The notes under the pieces: model-generated
What the model was told of the DNA's origin: nothing
The model's input: the letters and a program-made list of their open reading frames with translations, nothing else
The model's database searches: none
In this document: in pieces, positions 60,001-64,000 of the stretch
Numbering within the stretch: position 1 is the stretch's first letter
Layout of the letters: each line of letters begins with the position of its first letter
Program-made: the position numbers and the translations under genes
Assembly: GCA_947471745.1 (NCBI GenBank)
Contig: CANJKZ010000262.1
Span: forward strand, 876,501 to 940,500
Length of the DNA stretch: 64,000 nucleotides
Source: Closterium sp. Naga37s-1
Lineage: Eukaryota; Streptophyta; Zygnematophyceae; Desmidiales; Closteriaceae
Direction: 5' to 3'

Positions 60001-61265
60001 CTTCCTCTCAGCGTTTTGCCAGCGCCCAGTGCATTGAAGGCTGTAGCAGGGCGACAAGGGGGAGCAGGAGGGCAGCACAAGGGGGACATGGAGTGCACAG
60101 GCAGCAGCTGCTCTCCACTCAACTCAAGCACAGCTAAGTACCCCGGCCTTCCTCTCTTCTCCCAACCGCACTCTGTTGCTTTTCGTGTGCTGCCTGCTGT
60201 CCCACCAAGAGTCCTGAGCCTCCCTTGAAGCTTGAGCCTCTGGTCTTGTCACAACTTCAAGCCACAGACCCCTTTTTTTTCTGGTAATTCCCCCCTGGTA
60301 CAGAAGGTATTCTTTCAGGTTAAGCCTCCCTTGGTATAGAGCCCTTTGGGGTCTGTGGCTTGTAGCTGAGACTGCACCAGTTGCCCCATTTTCTGCTGTC
60401 ACCTGCCACCCCACTCCACCCCACGCCACCCCACCCCATCCATGCTGAGCTGCTTACTCGCTTCTCTTCAGTTCTCTCCTTGCCCTTGTAGGGGAGGGGC
60501 GCAGGGGTCAACACCGCCACTTCCCTGCACCCCTCCCTTTGTGGCCATGCAGGTGGCAGTGGTGGGAGTGGAGGGGGGCGGCACTCCACTCGGCTGGGAT
60601 GGAATGGGTGAGTATGGGGATTGGTTCGTCTGGAACAAGGTGAGCCTCTTTACCTCTTGCACTCATGCTGCTGCTTGGTCTTCTCCCCATGCTCACTTCC
60701 GTTTTTTGCTCCCTGCCTGCCTTTATGCTTCCGCCTGCTCTTCTCCCCTTTCTCACTGCAATCCCTTGCTTCCCTGCCTCCCTCCCTCTCCCCTCCCTCC
60801 CAGTACACTGAAGGCTGTAGCAGGGCAGCAGGGGGCAGCAGCAGAGCAGCAGCAGGGCAGCAGCGGAGGGTAGGGGAGGGGCAGCGGCAGCAGCAGGGGA
60901 AGCAGAGTAGCAGACCAGCAGCAGCAGTAGCAGCAGTGGGGGAAGGGGGGGCTAGGCTAGGCTAGATGAAGCTGTGGGTGAGGTATGGTACAGGTATGGT
61001 ATGGTAACAGGTGTGGTAAGGTGAGGTATGGTAAGCTGATCCTCTCCTCTCTCTCTTCCCCCCTGCAGGCTAAAGGTGGGAGCACTGGAGCAAGGATGGG
61101 AGAGTGGCGTCTATCCTCTCACTCACCTCCTCCTCTCTCCCTTTTCCCTTCCCTCCCAGCAGCACCCTGCATGGACCACAGAGGAGTCCCTCTCTCCCCT
61201 AATCCCCCCTCCTCTCTCCACTTCCCAGCAGCCTCAGCATCATGGCGCTCTGCACGACTGAGGTA
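57080..61265 (+). CDS. Unrecognised multi-exon locus with tandemly duplicated exons
   Basis: A plus-strand gene is inferred from exon-like segments with splice sites. A possible first exon is 57080-57144 (MGKWPRISSISSPSALLQPP then A, donor AA|GTGCC). An 83-bp segment reading AHTGVAVAGD(I/M)ECTGSS is at 57530-57612 and 58000-58082; a third copy at 58482-58566 has two extra bases and shifts frame. An 87-bp segment reading VAVAGGEGGSTPLGWDRMGE to WNK occurs at 58978-59064, 59758-59847 (90 bp) and 60553-60639, each between ATGCAG and AAG|GTGAGCCTC. I do not know the protein. It could be one gene with duplicated exons or a decaying tandem gene family. No stop codon or complete reading frame can be assigned with confidence. 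Confidence 0.4.
57139..58620. repeat. About 475-bp tandem duplication, roughly 3 copies
   Basis: Units begin with CTAAGT(G/A)C at 57,139, 57,609, 58,079 and 58,562. Each holds a CTCTTTGTCACACCCATGAG-like stretch, a GCTGGTACGAGGTCTCTTGG segment, a pyrimidine-rich tract and the 83-bp exon-like segment. The spacings (470, 470, 483) show unit-level duplication. Confidence 0.85.
58635..60640. repeat. About 785-bp tandem duplication, 2.5 copies
   Basis: Copies begin near 58,635, 59,425 and 60,210 with CCTGAGCCTCCCTT(C/G)AAGCTT. Each carries CAAGCCACAGACCC, the 87-bp exon-like segment, and (in the first two) a shorter ACATGGAGTGCACAGGCAGC segment that is shared with the ~475-bp units. The third copy is cut short near 60,800 by CAG-rich sequence. 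Confidence 0.85.
60805..60950. repeat. CAG-rich low-complexity tract
   Basis: Imperfect CAG/GCAGGG repeats, about 145 bp. No reading frame assigned. Confidence 0.85.
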
Positions 61266-61627
61266 GGTAGAGGTAAGTATGCATGGGGATGAAGTGTGGA
61301 GAGGGTGGGTTGGGAGCATGGGAGCAAGCGGGGAGTTCTCTGCCTTAGGGGCAGCATCCTCTGGGGTTGTGACTTGTGAGTCGGGGTGTGGTGGGTGGAA
61401 TCTGTGCGGCACGGCACTCGGTGCTCAAGTAACCAATCTGACGTTAAGGCTTAATGGGCACCGTCAGAGCCGACCGGCCGGCGGCTCTGGTTCGCGTCAG
61501 CTCTAGCTACGTCAGGGGTGGGATTTGAGTCTTGAGCTGGAAGCAATTTTCCACTACCACACTTCATCCCACAAGGCTCAGCCTCAGGGGTTGCTGTTTC
61601 CTTAAGAAAGTGGGCTCTTTGCTGCTC
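61266..61627. other. Short region without assigned feature
   Basis: About 360 bp of mixed sequence between the duplicated-exon locus and the ~36-bp repeats. GGTTCGCGTC near 61,490 resembles half of a tRNA B box, but no cloverleaf fits. Nothing else is seen. Confidence 0.4.
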
Positions 61628-62665
61628 CTACTGCTGGCAGGTAATGGTGGGGATGGGCAGGGTGGTTGAGTGAGGGAGAAGGGGGCTGTATTCCCTTAGG
61701 TGGGTGAATGAGGGAGAAGGGGGCTGATTCCCCTTGAGTGAGTGAGAGAGGGAGAAGGGGGCTGAATCTCCTTGGGTGGGTGAGTGAGGGGAAGGGGCTG
61801 AATCCCCTTGGGTGGGTGAGTGATGGGAAGGGGGTGAATTCCCTTGGGTGGGTGAGTGATAGAGAGGGGCTAAATCCCTTTGGGTGTGTAAGTGATGGGA
61901 AGGGGTTGAATCCCCTTGGGTGGGCGAGTGAGGGGAAGGGGGCTGAATTTTATTGGGCGGGTGAGTGATAGGAAGAGGCTCAAACCTCTTGGGTGGGTGA
62001 GTGAGAGGGAAGGGGGCATAAACTCTCTGAGTGGGTGAGTGAGACGGAAGGGGCTGAATTTCCTTGGGGAGGGGGAGAGGGGTATGAAGCCCCTTGGGTG
62101 GGTGAGCGAGAGAGGGGAAGGGGTTGAAACCCCTGGGTGAGTGATTGAGAGGCAAGGGCGTTGAAACCCCTCGGGTGGATGAGTGAGAAGGAAGGGGGAT
62201 GAAACCCCTTGGGTGGGTGAGTGAGAGGAAAGATGACGAAACATCTTGGTTGAATGAGTGAGAGGGGTGAGTGAGAGGGAAAGGGGTTGAAAACCCTTGC
62301 GTGGGTGAGTAGGAGAATATTGAGATGAAAGCCCTTGGTTGGGTGTGGGGGAGCTGACACCCCTTGATTGGGTGAATCAGAAGGGAAGGGGTTTGTATCC
62401 TGTGGATGATTGAGTGAAAGGGAGAGGGATTGAAACCCCTTGGATTGGAAGGGTGAGTGGGAGATGGAAACGGTGTGAAACCCCTTGAGTGGGTGAGTGG
62501 GAGGGAATGTGGATGAAACTCCCTGAATGAGTGAGCGGGTTTTGAAACTCCTTGGGTGGGTGAGTGAGATGGGGGCTGAAACCCCTTGGGTGGTCCAGTG
62601 AGAAAGAATTAGGCTGAAACGCCTTGGGTGGGTGAGTGAGAGCGGAAGGGGCTGAAAACCCTTGG
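61628..62665. repeat. Degenerate ~36-bp tandem repeat, first block
   Basis: The unit is close to GGCTGAATCCCCTTGGGTGG followed by GTGAGTGAGGGGAAGG. Spacing varies between 30 and 45 bp and many units carry small indels. The minus strand reads THPPKGIQPLP-like repeats in shifting frames. Confidence 0.9.
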
Positions 62666-62820
62666 CATGGTGCGGCATTCCTTGATGTTTCATGTCATTG
62701 GTTGGTGCCATGGTGTGGCATGTCATGGTGTGTCATGGCATGGTGTGTCATGCCATGCTGTGGCATGGCATGGTTTGGCATGGCATATTGTGTCATGGTG
62801 TGGCAGGGAATCATGCCATC
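62666..62820. repeat. CATGGTGTGG low-complexity stretch
   Basis: Irregular CATGG/TGTGGCATGTCATGG repeats of 5-15 bp split the ~36-bp array in two. The following 62,820-62,955 is unique sequence. Confidence 0.75.
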
Positions 62821-62954
62821 TGCAGGCTGGCAATCGCTGGATGCAAGTGGAGCATGATGGAAGACGGGCAAGACTGCATGGAGAGGGAAACGAGGGTATA
62901 GTGGAGGGGAGCTGCATGGCCCATTTGGCAAGCTTTTATAAGGAGGGAAAGCAA

Positions 62955-63315
62955 TTGTAGAGGGCTGAAGGGGCTGAATCCCCTTGGGTGGGTGAGTGAG
63001 GGGGAGGGGCTGAATCCCCTTGGGTGGGGAGTGATGGGAAGGTGCTGAATCCCCTTTTGTGGGTGTGTTTTGGGAAGGGGCTGAATCCCATTTGGTGGGT
63101 GAGTGATGGGAATGGGCTAAATCCCCTTGGGTGGGTGAGTGATAGAAAGGGGCTGAATCCCCTTGAGTGGGTAAGTGATGGGAAGGGGTTGAATCCCCTT
63201 GGGTGGGCGAGTGAGGGGAAGGGGGTTGAATTCCCTTGGGTGGATTAGTGAGGGAAAGAGGGCTGATTTCCCTTTGGCGGGTGAGTGATAGGAAGGGGCT
63301 GAAACCTCTTGGGCT
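62955..63315. repeat. Degenerate ~36-bp tandem repeat, second block
   Basis: The same unit as at 61,628-62,665 (GGGCTGAATCCCCTTGGGTG), about ten copies, somewhat more regular. Confidence 0.9.
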
Positions 63316-63990
63316 AAGTGGCGATATACGCTCAGACCCTAAAGCGTATAGCGTTTATACGCTTGCGTTTATACGCAAAACGCTATACGCTGCCTAATAC
63401 GCTATACGCTTTCATAATTTTTTAGGGCAGCCCGAAAAAAAAATCTTTAGAAAGGTGCGGATTTCCTTGGTGAGCATTTCGCCGTTGTCGAAATGCAAAT
63501 CTGAGGTCTAGGGAAGCGCGGATCTGACTTCGAATGTCTCTGGCACATGGCAAATCGAATGTCAATTTGAGATCCCATTTAGGCACTGAAACCCAACCCA
63601 TTTACCGCATTGAAACGCATTCCATCTAGGAAAGCCAACCTGTGAAAATTGACCCCCCAACAAACCTCACACTACTCACCAGCCACCCAACTGCTAATTC
63701 GTCAGTTCCTAATTTCCATTCTCGCTTCCAGCAGAGCCCACTCCTACTACTACTATCTCTGTCTAGCGATTATCTCTAATCCACCTCCCACCCCACCCGA
63801 CTTTCAGAATCAGGAGAACGCTGAAGTAAGGCACGCCTTAGTGAGAGTAGAGAGATTTTTTTTCACCCTGCCCGGGTATTTTTTTTCCTGCCCGAAATAG
63901 CGTATTTCTGGATTGAGGACCTTAGCGTATAGCGTATAAACGCATGCGTATATACGACACGCGTATATACGCTAGACGCGTGTATCGCAA
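63315..63990. mobile_element. Candidate non-autonomous element with TATACGC-rich ends
   Basis: Both ends are packed with GCGTATA/TATACGC motifs in both orientations (63,325-63,415 and 63,905-63,980). Inside these are GGGCAGCCCGAAA on the left and CCTGCCCGAAA on the right, partly complementary. The central ~450 bp is unrelated to the flanks and holds no gene. Motif clusters at both ends are common in non-autonomous DNA transposons. I cannot see a clear target-site duplication, and the right end may lie beyond the window. Confidence 0.45.
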
Positions 63991-64000
63991 CATAGCTCTT

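Noticed and set aside
61420..61510. Possible tRNA or SINE because of GGTTCGCGTC
   Set aside because: No cloverleaf, no A box at the right spacing, no poly(A) tail.

Overview
This window is nuclear DNA of a eukaryote, most likely a streptophyte green plant or alga. The evidence is a papain-like protease with the plant-type C-terminal granulin domain, a plant-type LRR gene built of 72-bp phase-2 exons, and short GT-AG introns throughout. The extreme load of intronic satellites reminds me of zygnematophycean algae such as Closterium, but that placement is a guess. No prokaryotic operon, CRISPR array, rRNA gene or confident tRNA gene is visible.

Layout. Positions 1-24,863 are one tandem array of a 17-bp monomer (about 1,460 copies, open at the left edge). 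From 25,158 to 42,675 lies a minus-strand leucine-rich-repeat gene. I could model 29 exons (2,513 nt, at least 837 codons) with consistent splice phase. Its introns hold more than ten unrelated satellites with units of 5 to 28 bp, several short triplications that each carry a palindrome, and a small Penelope-like insertion with a hammerhead ribozyme fold. The last modelled exon has a good donor facing the 17-bp array, so the array itself may be an intron of this gene.

From 43,391 to 54,446 the window is gene-dense and clean: proteasome subunit alpha type-2 (minus, 10 exons, 235 aa), ATP-dependent NAD(P)HX dehydratase (plus, 9 exons, 359 aa, divergent from the proteasome gene), an RD21-type cysteine protease with granulin domain (minus, 6 exons, 462 aa, convergent with the dehydratase), and a small two-exon membrane protein (plus, 141 aa). 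From 57,080 to about 61,265 an unrecognised plus-strand locus shows tandem duplication of exon-like units that keep splice sites. The right end is degenerate ~36-bp tandem repeat and one end-repeat-rich element with TATACGC motifs.

The genes are housekeeping (proteasome, metabolite repair), lysosomal or vacuolar proteolysis, and probable cell-surface recognition; they do not form a pathway. The unusual content is the repeat biology: exon-intron junctions are repeatedly copied in tandem, palindromes sit in the duplicated units, and long open frames across the arrays are by-products of repeat length rather than genes.
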